From Streptomyces tateyamensis (lineage in GTDB: Bacteria; Actinomycetota; Actinomycetes; Streptomycetales; Streptomycetaceae): a DNA stretch of 44,806 bases. The notes under the pieces were generated by a model that saw only the letters and a list, made by a program, of their open reading frames with translations, was not told the origin of the DNA and made no database searches. Both the position numbers and the translations under genes were made by a program. Every line of letters starts with the position of its first letter. The stretch's first letter is position 1. Where the stretch lies: assembly GCF_003205575.1 (NCBI RefSeq), contig NZ_PYBW01000110.1:1-44806 (forward strand), in the 5' to 3' direction. Of this stretch, positions 17,748 to 25,553 are shown piece by piece.

Positions 17748-17907
17748 AGACCCTCCGGCCATTGGGGGGTGGATGAAGGAGCGGCGTCCGGGCCGAGTCT
17801 GGGCGGCGCCGACGAAGGAGTCCATGCGGAGCATCGGCGACTGAGGAGAAGCCGTCCAGGCGAGAGTCCGGGCGTCGCGACGCCGCCCCCCAATGGCCGG
17901 AGGGTCT
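17748..17907. repeat. 160-bp element bounded by a 22-bp perfect inverted repeat
   Basis: Bases 17748-17769 and 17886-17907 are exact reverse complements (22 bp, core CCTCCGGCCATTGG). They enclose 116 bases containing an imperfect direct repeat of about 32 bp (17783-17814 and 17851-17882) and repeated GAYGAAGGAG words (17773-17781, 17811-17820). A 12-bp palindrome GCGTCGCGACGC (17872-17883) adjoins the right arm. It fills the gap between the cupin and acyl-CoA dehydrogenase genes. Possible readings are a miniature transposable element, a structured RNA closed by a long stem, or a processing/termination structure. AGG lies on both sides, but with a one-base offset, so a target duplication is not established. 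Confidence 0.7.
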
Positions 17908-17918
17908 AGGTGTCGGGT

Positions 17919-18458
17919 TCACTGTGCCCCATCGACGCACACGAGCGGTACCCCCGGCCGCAGCGGGGTCAGCTGCTCGATGTCCCAGCGGCGGCGCAGC
18001 GCGTCCACCGCGCCCTCCGGGGGCGGGCCGTCGGCCAGCAGGTCCAGGAGCTCCTCGAAGTAGCGCTCGTGGTCCGGCGGCGGCGCGGCCTGGAAGAGCA
18101 TCCGGGCGGGGGCCGGCCCGGCGTTGGCGAAGCCGTGCGGCACGCCCGCGGGGATGTGGATCAGCGCGCCCGGGGTGCCCCGGCGGACCGTCTCGCCCTC
18201 CGCCGAGCGCCAGTGCTCCCAGCCACCGGCCGTGCGTACCTCGGGCTCGAAGGCGAACATGTCCACCTCCCCCTCCAGCACGTAGAAGAACTCCTCGCTG
18301 CGCTGGTGCCGGTGCGCCCCGACGTCGAAGCCGACCGGGACCACCACCTCGAACAGCGAGCCCACCGCGCTGCGCTCTCCGGTGATCTTGAAGGTGACGT
18401 GCTGGGCCGGCCCGATCAACTTCCGCCCGCCCCCCGGGGGCAGCACCAGCCCGCTCAC
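17919..18458 (-). CDS. Cupin oxygenase, MomA-like (tetrahydroxynaphthalene to flaviolin)
   Basis: The 179-residue cupin has its first metal motif in GAHRHQRSEEFFYVLEG (H49, H51, E55/E56) and its second in IPAGVPHGFAN (H106). Its GTG start overlaps the P450 stop by four bases, and both follow rppA. The same trio is known in Streptomyces griseus and S. coelicolor, where the cupin MomA oxidises 1,3,6,8-tetrahydroxynaphthalene to flaviolin. The function here is inferred from that context and the intact metal ligands. A C-terminal tail rich in aromatic and acidic residues extends beyond the cupin fold. Confidence 0.8.
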   Translation of the reverse strand: MSGLVLPPGGGRKLIGPAQHVTFKITGERSAVGSLFEVVVPVGFDVGAHRHQRSEEFFYVLEGEVDMFAFEPEVRTAGGWEHWRSAEGETVRRGTPGALIHIPAGVPHGFANAGPAPARMLFQAAPPPDHERYFEELLDLLADGPPPEGAVDALRRRWDIEQLTPLRPGVPLVCVDGAQ

Positions 18459-19651
18459 CAGGCCACCGGCAGCTCACGCGGCCCGCGGATCAACTCACCC
18501 CGCCGCCACGGCACCTGCTCCGGCGGCACGGCCAGCCGCAACTGCGGCAGCCGGTCGAGCAGGGTGGCCAGCAGCACCTGGGTCTCCATCCGGGCGAAGG
18601 CCGCGCCCACGCAGTAGTGCGGTCCGTGGCCGAAGGCCAGGTGCGGGTTGGGCGCCCGGTCGAAGTCCAGCTCGTGCGGGCGCTCGAAGACCTCCGGATC
18701 CCGGTTGGCCGCCACGTACGAGGAGTGCACCGCCTCCCCCGCCCGCACCAGCACCCCGCCCAACTCCACGTCCTCGGTGGCGATCCGCGCCTGGCCGACG
18801 GCGTTGCGGTGCGGCACCCAGCGCAGCAGCTCCTCCACCGCCTGCGGCACCAGCGCCGGCTCGGCGACCAGCCGCTGCCACAACTCGGGCCTGGTGAGCA
18901 GGGTGTAGGCCATGGTGGAGCTGTTGCACCGCACCGCCATCATGCCGCTCAGCTGCATCAGCACGGCGAAGCCCACCAGTTGGTCCCGGGTCAGCTCCCC
19001 CGCCCGCTCGCCCTCCAGGAGGTGGCTGATCAGGTCGTCCTGCGGCTCGGCCAGCCGCTGGTCGGCCAGCCGGTCGAAGTAGGCGCTGACCTCGTGCTTG
19101 GCGCGCTCGCTCACCTCCGGCGGGTTCGCGCCGCTGATGATCTGACCGGCCCAGGCGACCAGTTGCTCCCGGTCCGGTTCCGGGATGCCCATCAGCTCGC
19201 TCATCCCGTGCATCGCGAACGGCGCGTACACCCGGGCGACCAGGTCGGCCGGTGCCCCGTCCCGCACCATCGCGGCCACCAGATCCGACGCCAGCTCCCG
19301 CCACCTCGGGCGCAGCTGCTCGATCCGGCGGTGGGTGAACGCCTGCGAGGCGGAGCGCCGCAGCCGGGCGTGCTCGGGCGGGTCGGCGAAGCCCACCGCG
19401 TCGTGCAGCGGGACCGGGTTGGGCGCCAGCCGGGTGACGTTCTGCCGCAGCAGCGCGGCCCGGCTGAACCGCGCGTCCGAGGTCACCCTGGTGACGTCGG
19501 CGTACTTGCCCGCCAGCCAGGCCTCCCCCTCGCCGTGCGGCAGCCGGACCAGGCCCAGCCGCTCGCGGGTCAGCGCGTCCGCCATCACCGGGTCGTAGGC
19601 CAGCTCGTCCAGGTCGTCCACGGTCCACTCGGTGACCGGCCCTCGCTCCAT
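18455..19651 (-). CDS. Cytochrome P450 of the rppA operon
   Basis: The 398-residue P450 has EELLR for the K-helix ExxR (about residues 273-277) and the heme loop FGHGPHYCVG with C347. DPPEHARLRR also marks the P450 fold. The I-helix normally has AGxDT for oxygen activation; here it reads SGMMA (residues 235-239), so both the acid and the threonine are missing. CYP158A2, the flaviolin-coupling P450 of the S. coelicolor cluster, also departs from the standard motif, which fits a phenol-coupling role. ATG 19651 has GGAGGG upstream. It begins 14 bases after rppA and overlaps the cupin gene, so the three are one operon. Confidence 0.85.
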   Translation of the reverse strand: MERGPVTEWTVDDLDELAYDPVMADALTRERLGLVRLPHGEGEAWLAGKYADVTRVTSDARFSRAALLRQNVTRLAPNPVPLHDAVGFADPPEHARLRRSASQAFTHRRIEQLRPRWRELASDLVAAMVRDGAPADLVARVYAPFAMHGMSELMGIPEPDREQLVAWAGQIISGANPPEVSERAKHEVSAYFDRLADQRLAEPQDDLISHLLEGERAGELTRDQLVGFAVLMQLSGMMAVRCNSSTMAYTLLTRPELWQRLVAEPALVPQAVEELLRWVPHRNAVGQARIATEDVELGGVLVRAGEAVHSSYVAANRDPEVFERPHELDFDRAPNPHLAFGHGPHYCVGAAFARMETQVLLATLLDRLPQLRLAVPPEQVPWRRGELIRGPRELPVAW

Positions 19652-19665
19652 CGGTAGCCCTCCGC

Positions 19666-20736
19666 TCACATCGGCCGGTTGCGCCGGCGGTCGGTCCACG
19701 TGCCCAGCGCCACCTCGGCGGTGATCCCGGGGCCGAAGCCGGCCAGGATGCCCCGGTGCTCGTCCAGTGCCTTGCCCTCCTCGAAGAGGCGGCCCAGCGC
19801 GTCCAGCACCACGGCGCTGGCGATGTTGCCGTACTCGGTGAGGGTGGCCCGGCTGTGCCGGAACGCCTCCCTGGGCACGTCCAGGAAGGTGCCCAGGTCG
19901 TCCAGGATCCGCGGGCCGCCCGCGTGCACCACGTAGAAGTCCAGCTTCGAGGCCTTCCACTGCTGCTGCTCGGCCAGCTCCACCAGCACCGGGGCGAGCG
20001 GCTCCATGGTGCCGGGCACCCGCTTGTCCAGCTGGAAGTGGAAGCCGGTGGAGCGCACCGCGTAGGAGATCCACTCCTCGGTGTGCGGGATCAGGTAGGA
20101 GCCGTTGCGCTCCAGCCGCACCCCGTACCCCTCGTTCTCGCCGCGCACCACGGCGGCCGCCACCGCGTCGCCGAACAGGCCGTTGGAGAGCAGCTGGCCG
20201 ACCCCGAGGTCGGTGGGCTGGTAGCAGAGCGAGCAGAACTCGCAGGCCACCACGAGCGCGTGGCGCCCGGGGTAGGCAAGGCAGAAGTCGTGCGCGCGGT
20301 TGATCGCCGCACCGCCGGCCGCGCAGCCGAGCTGGGCGATCGGCAGCTGGCGGGTGTGCGGGTCGAACCCCAGCTCGTTGATCAGCCAGGCGGTCAGCGA
20401 GGGCATGCTGAACCCGGTGCAGGAGACGAAGACGATCAGGTCGATCTCACTCGCCGTCAGCCCCGCGTGGTCCAGCGCCCGGCGGACCACCGGCGGCACC
20501 CGCTTCTTCGCCTCGCTGGTGAAGAGCAGGTTGCGCTCCTCGAAGCCCGGGTGGCTCAGCGTCCGCTCGACCGGCTGGATCAGGTGGCGCTTGCTCACCC
20601 CGGTGTGGCTGATCAGCCGCAGCACCAGCTCCAGGTCCGGGTGGTCCCGGTGCAGGTCGCGGGCGATCGCCAGGGTGTCGTCCATGGTGATGACGTGTTC
20701 CGGCACCTCGGTCGCCGGCCTGCAGAGCACTGCCAT
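19666..20736 (-). CDS. rppA: 1,3,6,8-tetrahydroxynaphthalene synthase (type III PKS)
   Basis: The 356-residue chalcone-synthase-fold enzyme condenses five malonyl-CoA units to 1,3,6,8-tetrahydroxynaphthalene. The catalytic triad is C138 (QLGCAAGGAA), H271 (VHAGGPRILDD) and N304 (ERGN-equivalent TEYGNIAS). C138 falls exactly at the RppA number. The sequence follows Streptomyces RppA closely, including MAVLCRPATEVPEHVITM at the start and FEFCSLCYQPTD-like segment ACEFCSLCYQPTD. ATG 20736 was chosen because AGGAGG lies eight bases upstream and it gives the family N-terminus; GTG 20775 would add 13 residues. The operon continues with a P450 and a cupin, which together should make flaviolin-type pigments or HPQ melanin. 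Confidence 0.95.
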   Translation of the reverse strand: MAVLCRPATEVPEHVITMDDTLAIARDLHRDHPDLELVLRLISHTGVSKRHLIQPVERTLSHPGFEERNLLFTSEAKKRVPPVVRRALDHAGLTASEIDLIVFVSCTGFSMPSLTAWLINELGFDPHTRQLPIAQLGCAAGGAAINRAHDFCLAYPGRHALVVACEFCSLCYQPTDLGVGQLLSNGLFGDAVAAAVVRGENEGYGVRLERNGSYLIPHTEEWISYAVRSTGFHFQLDKRVPGTMEPLAPVLVELAEQQQWKASKLDFYVVHAGGPRILDDLGTFLDVPREAFRHSRATLTEYGNIASAVVLDALGRLFEEGKALDEHRGILAGFGPGITAEVALGTWTDRRRNRPM

Positions 20737-20785
20737 ACCTTCAGCCTCCTCGGCCACAGCCATATCACCTGACACATCACCATAA

Positions 20786-20806
20786 GCATACGGTGCGCAT
20801 ACGGTG
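20786..20806. promoter_or_regulatory. Tandem 10-bp repeats upstream of rppA
   Basis: GCATACGGTG occurs at 20786-20795 and again at 20797-20806, an 11-bp period, 50 bases before the rppA start. On the minus strand the second copy runs into TATGCT/TATGGT, which could be a -10 element. Phasing at 11 bp is seen for activators such as SARPs, but the distance to the -10 does not match their usual geometry, so a repressor site is equally possible. Confidence 0.45.
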
Positions 20807-20854
20807 AGTGACGGGCGGCGCCACCGCGCCCGGTCCGCGGACTACGATCGCCCG

Positions 20855-21406
20855 ATGACCGAAACCGCTGAGCTCAGCAGCCAACCCGAGGACCGATTCC
20901 CCGCGCTCTTCGCCCCGCAGCGCTGGGAGTGGGGCGGTATCGACGCGCAGTTCGCAGTGGTCCTGCCGCCGGACGAACTGATCACCAACATCCACCTGAT
21001 CGGGTTCACCCCGAACGGCCGGGTGGTGCTCTGCCGCGACGCCAAGAACCACTGGTTCCTGCCCGGCGGGACCCGGGAGTCGGGCGAGTCGGTCCGGGAC
21101 TGCCTGGTCCGCGAGCTGCGCGAGGAGGCCGGCGCCCGGCTGCTCGGCGAGCCGGTCTGGCTGGGCGCGCACCGCGCGGTGACGGACCGGCCGGTCCCCT
21201 ACCGGCCCTGGCAGCCGCACCCGGAGAAGGCCTGGCTCTGGGGCTGGGCCGAGGTACTGGTGGACACGGCGCCCACCAACCCGGACGACGGCGAGGAGGT
21301 GGTCGAGGTGCGGGCGGTGACGGTGGCCGAGGCCGCGGCGCTGCTGGAGCACGAGGGCTGGCGGGCCGAGCTGATCACGCTGGCCGCCGAACAGTACGGC
21401 GGCTGA
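20855..21406 (+). CDS. Nudix hydrolase
   Basis: The 183-residue protein has a complete Nudix box starting at G72: GTRESGE, seven residues, then REL and REEAG, which binds the metal and hydrolyses a nucleoside-diphosphate-linked compound. The substrate cannot be read. ATG 20855 has no Shine-Dalgarno sequence and follows TACGAT (20843-20848) by six bases, so the mRNA is probably leaderless. The gene is divergent from rppA, and the shared spacer carries tandem repeats. Confidence 0.88.
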   Translation: MTETAELSSQPEDRFPALFAPQRWEWGGIDAQFAVVLPPDELITNIHLIGFTPNGRVVLCRDAKNHWFLPGGTRESGESVRDCLVRELREEAGARLLGEPVWLGAHRAVTDRPVPYRPWQPHPEKAWLWGWAEVLVDTAPTNPDDGEEVVEVRAVTVAEAAALLEHEGWRAELITLAAEQYGG

Positions 21407-21412
21407 CCGCAC

Positions 21413-21450
21413 CCGGGGGGGCGCGAGGCCGCTGCCCCGCGCCCCCCCGG
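21413..21450. terminator. Bidirectional hairpin terminator
   Basis: A 13-bp perfect stem (21413-21425 with 21438-21450), loop 12 nt, lies between the convergent Nudix and tex genes. Confidence 0.65.
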
Positions 21451-21460
21451 CGGCGTCGGC

Positions 21461-23833
21461 CTACTTGCCCAGCCCGGCCCGCCGCAGCGCGTCCGCCATC
21501 GCACTGTTGGCCACCGGCGCCGGCGCGGCGGAGCTGCGCCGGTCCTGCCGCGGCGGCCGCGGCCCGCGGTCACCGCGCTCGCCCCGCTCCCCGCCCCGGT
21601 CGGCGCGCTCGCCCCGGTCCCGGCCGGAGCCGCCGCCCTTGGGCGTCTCCTCGTCCAGCCGCAGGGTCAGTCCGATCCGCTTGCGCGGCACGTCCACCGA
21701 GACCACCTTGCAGGTCACCACGTCGCCCGACTTCACCACCTCGCGCGGGTCCTTGACGAACCGCGAGGAGAGCGCCGACACGTGGACCAGCCCGTCCTGG
21801 TGCACGCCCACGTCCACGAAGGCGCCGAACGCGGCCACGTTGGTCACCACCCCTTCCAGCACCATGCCCACCACCAGGTCGCCGATGGTGTCGACGCCCT
21901 CCTTGAAGGTGGCGGTGCGGAAGGCCGGCCGCGGGTCGCGGCCCGGCTTGTCCAGCTCCCCCAGGATGTCGGTCACAGTCGGGATGCCGAAGGTCTCGTC
22001 GGCGAACTCGGACGGCCTGAGCGAGCGCAGCACCGCGCCGTTGCCGATCAGCTCCTTGACCGTGCCACCGGTTCTGGCCAGGATCCGGCGCACCACCGGG
22101 TAGGCCTCGGGGTGCACCGAGGAGGCGTCCAACGGGTCGTCACCGCCGGGGATGCGCAGGAAGCCGGCGCACTGCTCGAAGGCCTTCGGGCCCAGCCGGG
22201 CCACGTCCTTGAGCGCCTTGCGGGTGCGGAACGGGCCGTTCGCGTCGCGGTGCGCCACGATGTTCTCGGCCAGCGTGGCGGTCACGCCCGAGACCCGGGT
22301 GAGCAGCGGGGCGGAGGCGGTGTTCACGTCCACGCCGACCGCGTTCACGCAGTCCTCGACCACCGCGTCCAGCGAGCGGGACAGCTTGGCCTCGCTCAGG
22401 TCGTGCTGGTACTGGCCGACGCCGATCGACTTGGGGTCGATCTTGACCAGCTCCGCCAGCGGGTCCTGCAGCCGGCGGGCGATCGAGACCGCGCCGCGGA
22501 TCGACACGTTGAGGTCCGGCAGCTCCTGGGAGGCGAAGGCCGAGGCGGAGTAGACCGAGGCGCCGGCCTCGGAGACGATCGCCTTGGTCAGCTTCAGCTC
22601 GGGGTGACGCTTGATCAGGTCCTCGGCCAGCTTGTCGGTCTCCCGCGAGGCGGTGCCGTTGCCGATCGCGACCAGGTCCACCTGGTGCTTGGCGGCCAGC
22701 GTGGCCAGGGTGTGCAGCGCGGCGTCCCACTTGTTGGCCGGCTGGTGCGGGTAGATGGTGTCGTGCGCGACCACCTTGCCGGTCGCGTCCACCACGGCGA
22801 CCTTGACGCCGGTGCGGAAGCCCGGGTCCAGGCCCATGGTGGCCCGGGTGCCGGCCGGCGCGGCGAGCAGCAGGTCGCGCAGGTTGGCGGCGAACACCCT
22901 GACCGCCTCGTCCTCGGCCTCCTGGCGCAGCCGGCCGCGCAGGTCCAGGCCGAGCCGGACCAGGATCCTGGTCCGCCAGGCCCAGCGCACCGTGTCGGTC
23001 AGCCACTTGTCGGCGGGCCGGCCGCGGTCGGCGATGCCGAACCGGGCGGCGATCCGCTGCTCGTAGTCGTTCTCGCCGGGCAGGTCGCCGCCCTCCTCGC
23101 CGTCCACCGGGGAGAGTTCGAGGTCGAGCACCTCCTCCTTCTCGCCGCGCAGCATGGCCAGGATCCGGTGCGAGGGGAGCTTGGTGTAGGGCTCGGCGAA
23201 GTCGAAGTAGTCGGCGAACTTGGCACCGTCCTGCTCCTTGCCGCTGCGGACCTTGGCCACCAGACGGCCCCGGGTCCACATCCGCTCGCGCAGCGAACCG
23301 ACCAGGTCGGCGTCCTCGCCGAACCGCTCGACCAGGATCGACCGGGCTCCGTCCAGCGCGGCGGCGGTGTCGGCCACCTGCTCGTTCAGGTAGCCGGCCG
23401 CCACCGCGGCCGGGTCCTGGTCCGGGTCGGCCAGCAGCGTGTCGGCCAGCGGCTCCAGGCCGGCCTCGCGGGCCGCCTGGGCCTTGGTCCGGCGCTTCGG
23501 CTTGAACGGCAGGTAGATGTCCTCCAGCCGGGCCTTGGAGTCGGCGCCCAGGATCTGGGCGCGCAGCGCGTCGTCCAGCTTGCCCTGGGCCTCGATCGAC
23601 TCCAGCACCGCGGCCCGGCGTTCCTCCAGCTCGCGCAGGTAGCGCAGCCGTTCCTCCAGCGTGCGCAGCTGGGCGTCGTCCAGCTCGCCGGTGACTTCCT
23701 TGCGGTAGCGGGCGATGAACGGCACGGTCGAACCGCCGTCCAGCAGCTCGACGGCCGCCCTCACCTGCCCCTCGCGAACCCCGAGTTCCTCGGCGATCCG
23801 TCGCCCGACTGCTTCTTCGGCTGGCGTGGTCAC
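21461..23833 (-). CDS. tex: Tex-family RNA-binding transcription accessory protein
   Basis: The 790-residue protein follows the Tex architecture. An N-terminal HTH-like part contains GGSTVPFIARYRKEVTGELDD. A YqgF/RNase H-like domain has TMGLDPGFRTGVKVAVVD. A helix-hairpin-helix region includes VGVDVNTASAPLLTRVSGV. A C-terminal S1 domain has GMVLEGVVTNVAAFGAFVDVGVHQDGLVH. Tex is a conserved cytosolic nucleic-acid-binding protein involved in transcript elongation or RNA quality control. After S1 comes a tail of Arg, Gly and Asp repeats (GERGERGDRG-like), more extended than in E. coli, which may bind RNA. GTG 23833 gives the family N-terminus; GTG 23845 is an alternative. Confidence 0.92.
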   Translation of the reverse strand: MTTPAEEAVGRRIAEELGVREGQVRAAVELLDGGSTVPFIARYRKEVTGELDDAQLRTLEERLRYLRELEERRAAVLESIEAQGKLDDALRAQILGADSKARLEDIYLPFKPKRRTKAQAAREAGLEPLADTLLADPDQDPAAVAAGYLNEQVADTAAALDGARSILVERFGEDADLVGSLRERMWTRGRLVAKVRSGKEQDGAKFADYFDFAEPYTKLPSHRILAMLRGEKEEVLDLELSPVDGEEGGDLPGENDYEQRIAARFGIADRGRPADKWLTDTVRWAWRTRILVRLGLDLRGRLRQEAEDEAVRVFAANLRDLLLAAPAGTRATMGLDPGFRTGVKVAVVDATGKVVAHDTIYPHQPANKWDAALHTLATLAAKHQVDLVAIGNGTASRETDKLAEDLIKRHPELKLTKAIVSEAGASVYSASAFASQELPDLNVSIRGAVSIARRLQDPLAELVKIDPKSIGVGQYQHDLSEAKLSRSLDAVVEDCVNAVGVDVNTASAPLLTRVSGVTATLAENIVAHRDANGPFRTRKALKDVARLGPKAFEQCAGFLRIPGGDDPLDASSVHPEAYPVVRRILARTGGTVKELIGNGAVLRSLRPSEFADETFGIPTVTDILGELDKPGRDPRPAFRTATFKEGVDTIGDLVVGMVLEGVVTNVAAFGAFVDVGVHQDGLVHVSALSSRFVKDPREVVKSGDVVTCKVVSVDVPRKRIGLTLRLDEETPKGGGSGRDRGERADRGGERGERGDRGPRPPRQDRRSSAAPAPVANSAMADALRRAGLGK

Positions 23834-23903
23834 GAAGCCGGTCACCTTCTCCAGAGTTGCCTTGCGGGTACGCCCTGCATTCTGGCAGCTATAGGGTCCC
23901 GGT

Positions 23904-24281
23904 ATGGATGAGGCGCTGTTGGAACGGCTGGGCCGCGGCAAGTACCTGCTGGTCACCTCGTACAAGAAGGACGGCACGCCGGTGGCCACACCGGTGTGGG
24001 TCGTTCCCGACGGTGCGGCGCTCGGGGTCTGGACGGTGGCCGACAGCTGGAAGGTCAAGCGGATCCGGCGGCGCGCCGAGGTGCTGGTCGGGCCGTGCGA
24101 CGTGCGCGGCAACCCGACCGGGGAGTCGGTCCCGGCCCGGGCCGAACTGGTGGACGCGGCCGGTTACCGCAAGGCGCTGGCGCGCAAGTACGGGCTGCTC
24201 GGGCGGCTGACCCTGCTGGGCAGCCGCCTGCGCCGCGGGCTCGGCGGTACGGTCGGGATCCGCATCACGCTTCAGGGCTGA
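23904..24281 (+). CDS. PPOX-class F420-dependent oxidoreductase-like protein
   Basis: The 125-residue split-barrel protein begins MDEALLERLGRGKYLLVTSYKKDG and continues TPVWVVPDGAALGVWTVADSWKVKRIRR, the pattern of small F420-binding PPOX proteins in actinobacteria. Substrate and reaction are not readable. It has no Shine-Dalgarno sequence; TATAGG (23890-23895) ends eight bases before ATG 23904, so it is probably leaderless. Its last ten bases overlap the end of the convergent SGNH hydrolase gene, leaving no room for a terminator. Confidence 0.85.
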   Translation: MDEALLERLGRGKYLLVTSYKKDGTPVATPVWVVPDGAALGVWTVADSWKVKRIRRRAEVLVGPCDVRGNPTGESVPARAELVDAAGYRKALARKYGLLGRLTLLGSRLRRGLGGTVGIRITLQG

Positions 24282-25048
24282 TACGGGCTCAGTTCCGCCC
24301 GCTTGGGCGGGCGGCCGTCGCCGGAGGAGCGGCCGGTGATCCGGCGCAGCACCCAGGGCCCGACGTGCACCCGCAGCCAGCGCAGGTCCGCGCGCAGCTT
24401 CGCCGCCCGGCCGACGGCCTCGGCGGCGGGCAGCGGGGCGCGCCAGTCGAAGGCGGGCTCGCGGCCGAGCGCCTGGCGGACCGCCTCGGCGACCCGGCGG
24501 TGGCCCTCCGGGGAGAGGTGCAGCCGGTCCTCGGCCCAGAGCCGGCGGTCGTCGAAGACGGTGGCGGTGAACAGGTCGACCACGGCCACCCGGGGGTGCT
24601 CGCCGAGCTGTGCCACGAAGGCCCGCAGGCGCTCGATCGCGGGCATCAGGCGGGCGCTGCCGGCCATCCGGCGGGTCGGGTCGGTGCTGGTGAAGAGCAC
24701 CACGGTGGCTCCGGTGGCGAGCAGCCGCTCGACCGCCCCGCCGAGCTGGGCCTGCACCTGCTCGATCTCGCAGCCCGGGCGGAGCACGTCGTTCAGACCG
24801 CCGGCCAGCGTCACCAGCTCGCCGTCCAGGGCCAGCGCCGGTTCCAGCTGCTCGGCCCGGATCTGGCCGATCAGCTTGCCGCGCACGGCGAGGTTGGCGT
24901 AGCGGAAGTCGGCGGGGGCGACTTCCCGGGCGAGGGCCGCGGCGAGGCGGTCGGCCCAGCCCCGGTAGTGGCCGTCGGGCAGGAGCTCGTCGCACATCCC
25001 CTCGGTGAAGGAGTCGCCGAGGGCCACGTAGCTGGTGAAGGTAGTCAT
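24272..25048 (-). CDS. SGNH/GDSL-family hydrolase
   Basis: The 258-residue protein shows GDSL block I as ALGDSFTEG (serine at about residue 13), block III as GGLNDVL and the catalytic DxxH as DRLHLSPEGH. It has no signal peptide, so it probably acts in the cytosol as an esterase or deacylase. A basic C-terminal extension (RRITGRSSGDGRPPKRAEL) follows the fold. TAGCAT (complement of 25058-25063) lies nine bases before ATG 25048 without a Shine-Dalgarno sequence, which suggests a leaderless transcript. Confidence 0.88.
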   Translation of the reverse strand: MTTFTSYVALGDSFTEGMCDELLPDGHYRGWADRLAAALAREVAPADFRYANLAVRGKLIGQIRAEQLEPALALDGELVTLAGGLNDVLRPGCEIEQVQAQLGGAVERLLATGATVVLFTSTDPTRRMAGSARLMPAIERLRAFVAQLGEHPRVAVVDLFTATVFDDRRLWAEDRLHLSPEGHRRVAEAVRQALGREPAFDWRAPLPAAEAVGRAAKLRADLRWLRVHVGPWVLRRITGRSSGDGRPPKRAELSPYQP

Positions 25049-25082
25049 GGCGGACCGATGCTACCCGCGGGTTCGGCGCACC

Positions 25083-25463
25083 TCAGTGCAGGGTGGCGCC
25101 CGCACCCGTGACCCAGTGCTCGCGCACCGCGTCGGTGGGCCGCTGCTCGCCCAGGGCGCCCAGCCCCCAGTCCCCCAGCGCCGCCACCACCTGGCGCAGT
25201 TCCTCGCCCCACGCCGTCAGCTCGTAGACCGTGGCGTTGGCCGGCCGCTCCAGCCGGCGCCGGGCCACCACCCCCTCCGCCTCCAGCTGCTTGAGCCGGG
25301 CGGCCAGGATGTCCGTGCTGACCCCGGGCAGATCGGCGTGCAGGTCGGTGTACCGGCGCGGCCCGCCGAGCAGTTCACGGACGATCAGGAGGCTCCACCG
25401 CTCTCCCACCGCGTCCAGGGCCCGGGCGATCGCGCAGTACTGGTCGTAGCTTCGGCGTGACAT
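25083..25463 (-). CDS. HxlR-family winged-helix regulator
   Basis: The 126-residue protein has the HxlR pattern: YCAIARALDAVGERWSLLIVRELL, then RRYTDLHADLPGVSTDILAARLKQLEAEGVV and the wing RRRLERPANATVYELTAWG. A cysteine (C9) sits near the N-terminus, as in redox- or electrophile-sensing members, but one cysteine alone does not prove sensing. The promoter is readable: TTGGAA (complement of 25492-25497), a 16-base spacer and TATGCT (complement of 25470-25475), six bases before ATG 25463. A palindrome covers the -35, so autorepression is likely. The divergent neighbour is the aminotransferase gene. Confidence 0.9.
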   Translation of the reverse strand: MSRRSYDQYCAIARALDAVGERWSLLIVRELLGGPRRYTDLHADLPGVSTDILAARLKQLEAEGVVARRRLERPANATVYELTAWGEELRQVVAALGDWGLGALGEQRPTDAVREHWVTGAGATLH

Positions 25464-25484
25464 GCCATCAGCATAGCCAATAGG

Positions 25485-25509
25485 TTGGACTTTCCAAGCA
25501 GCTACTTGG
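25485..25509. promoter_or_regulatory. Overlapping palindromes, likely HxlR operator
   Basis: TTGGA-CTT-TCCAA (25485-25497) overlaps CCAAG-N6-CTTGG (25494-25509). The first palindrome covers the -35 of the HxlR gene. The divergent aminotransferase starts 45 bases beyond the second. Confidence 0.55.
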
Positions 25510-25553
25510 TAGAACAAAGCAAGAGCACACACGGTTCGGGCCGGGAGGCAGCA

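Noticed and set aside
16084..17844. A 586-codon plus-strand frame opposite the acyl-CoA dehydrogenase
   Set aside because: It is antisense to a gene with clear motifs and runs into the inverted-repeat element. No ribosome binding site or domain is visible.
17744..17910. AGG on both sides of the 22-bp inverted repeat as a target-site duplication
   Set aside because: The left copy is separated from the repeat by one base and the right copy is adjacent. Three bases with an offset are expected by chance.
21782..23911. A 709-codon plus-strand frame opposite tex
   Set aside because: The translation is a run of Val, Gly, Arg, His and Gln with no recognisable fold, a mirror of the tex coding pattern.
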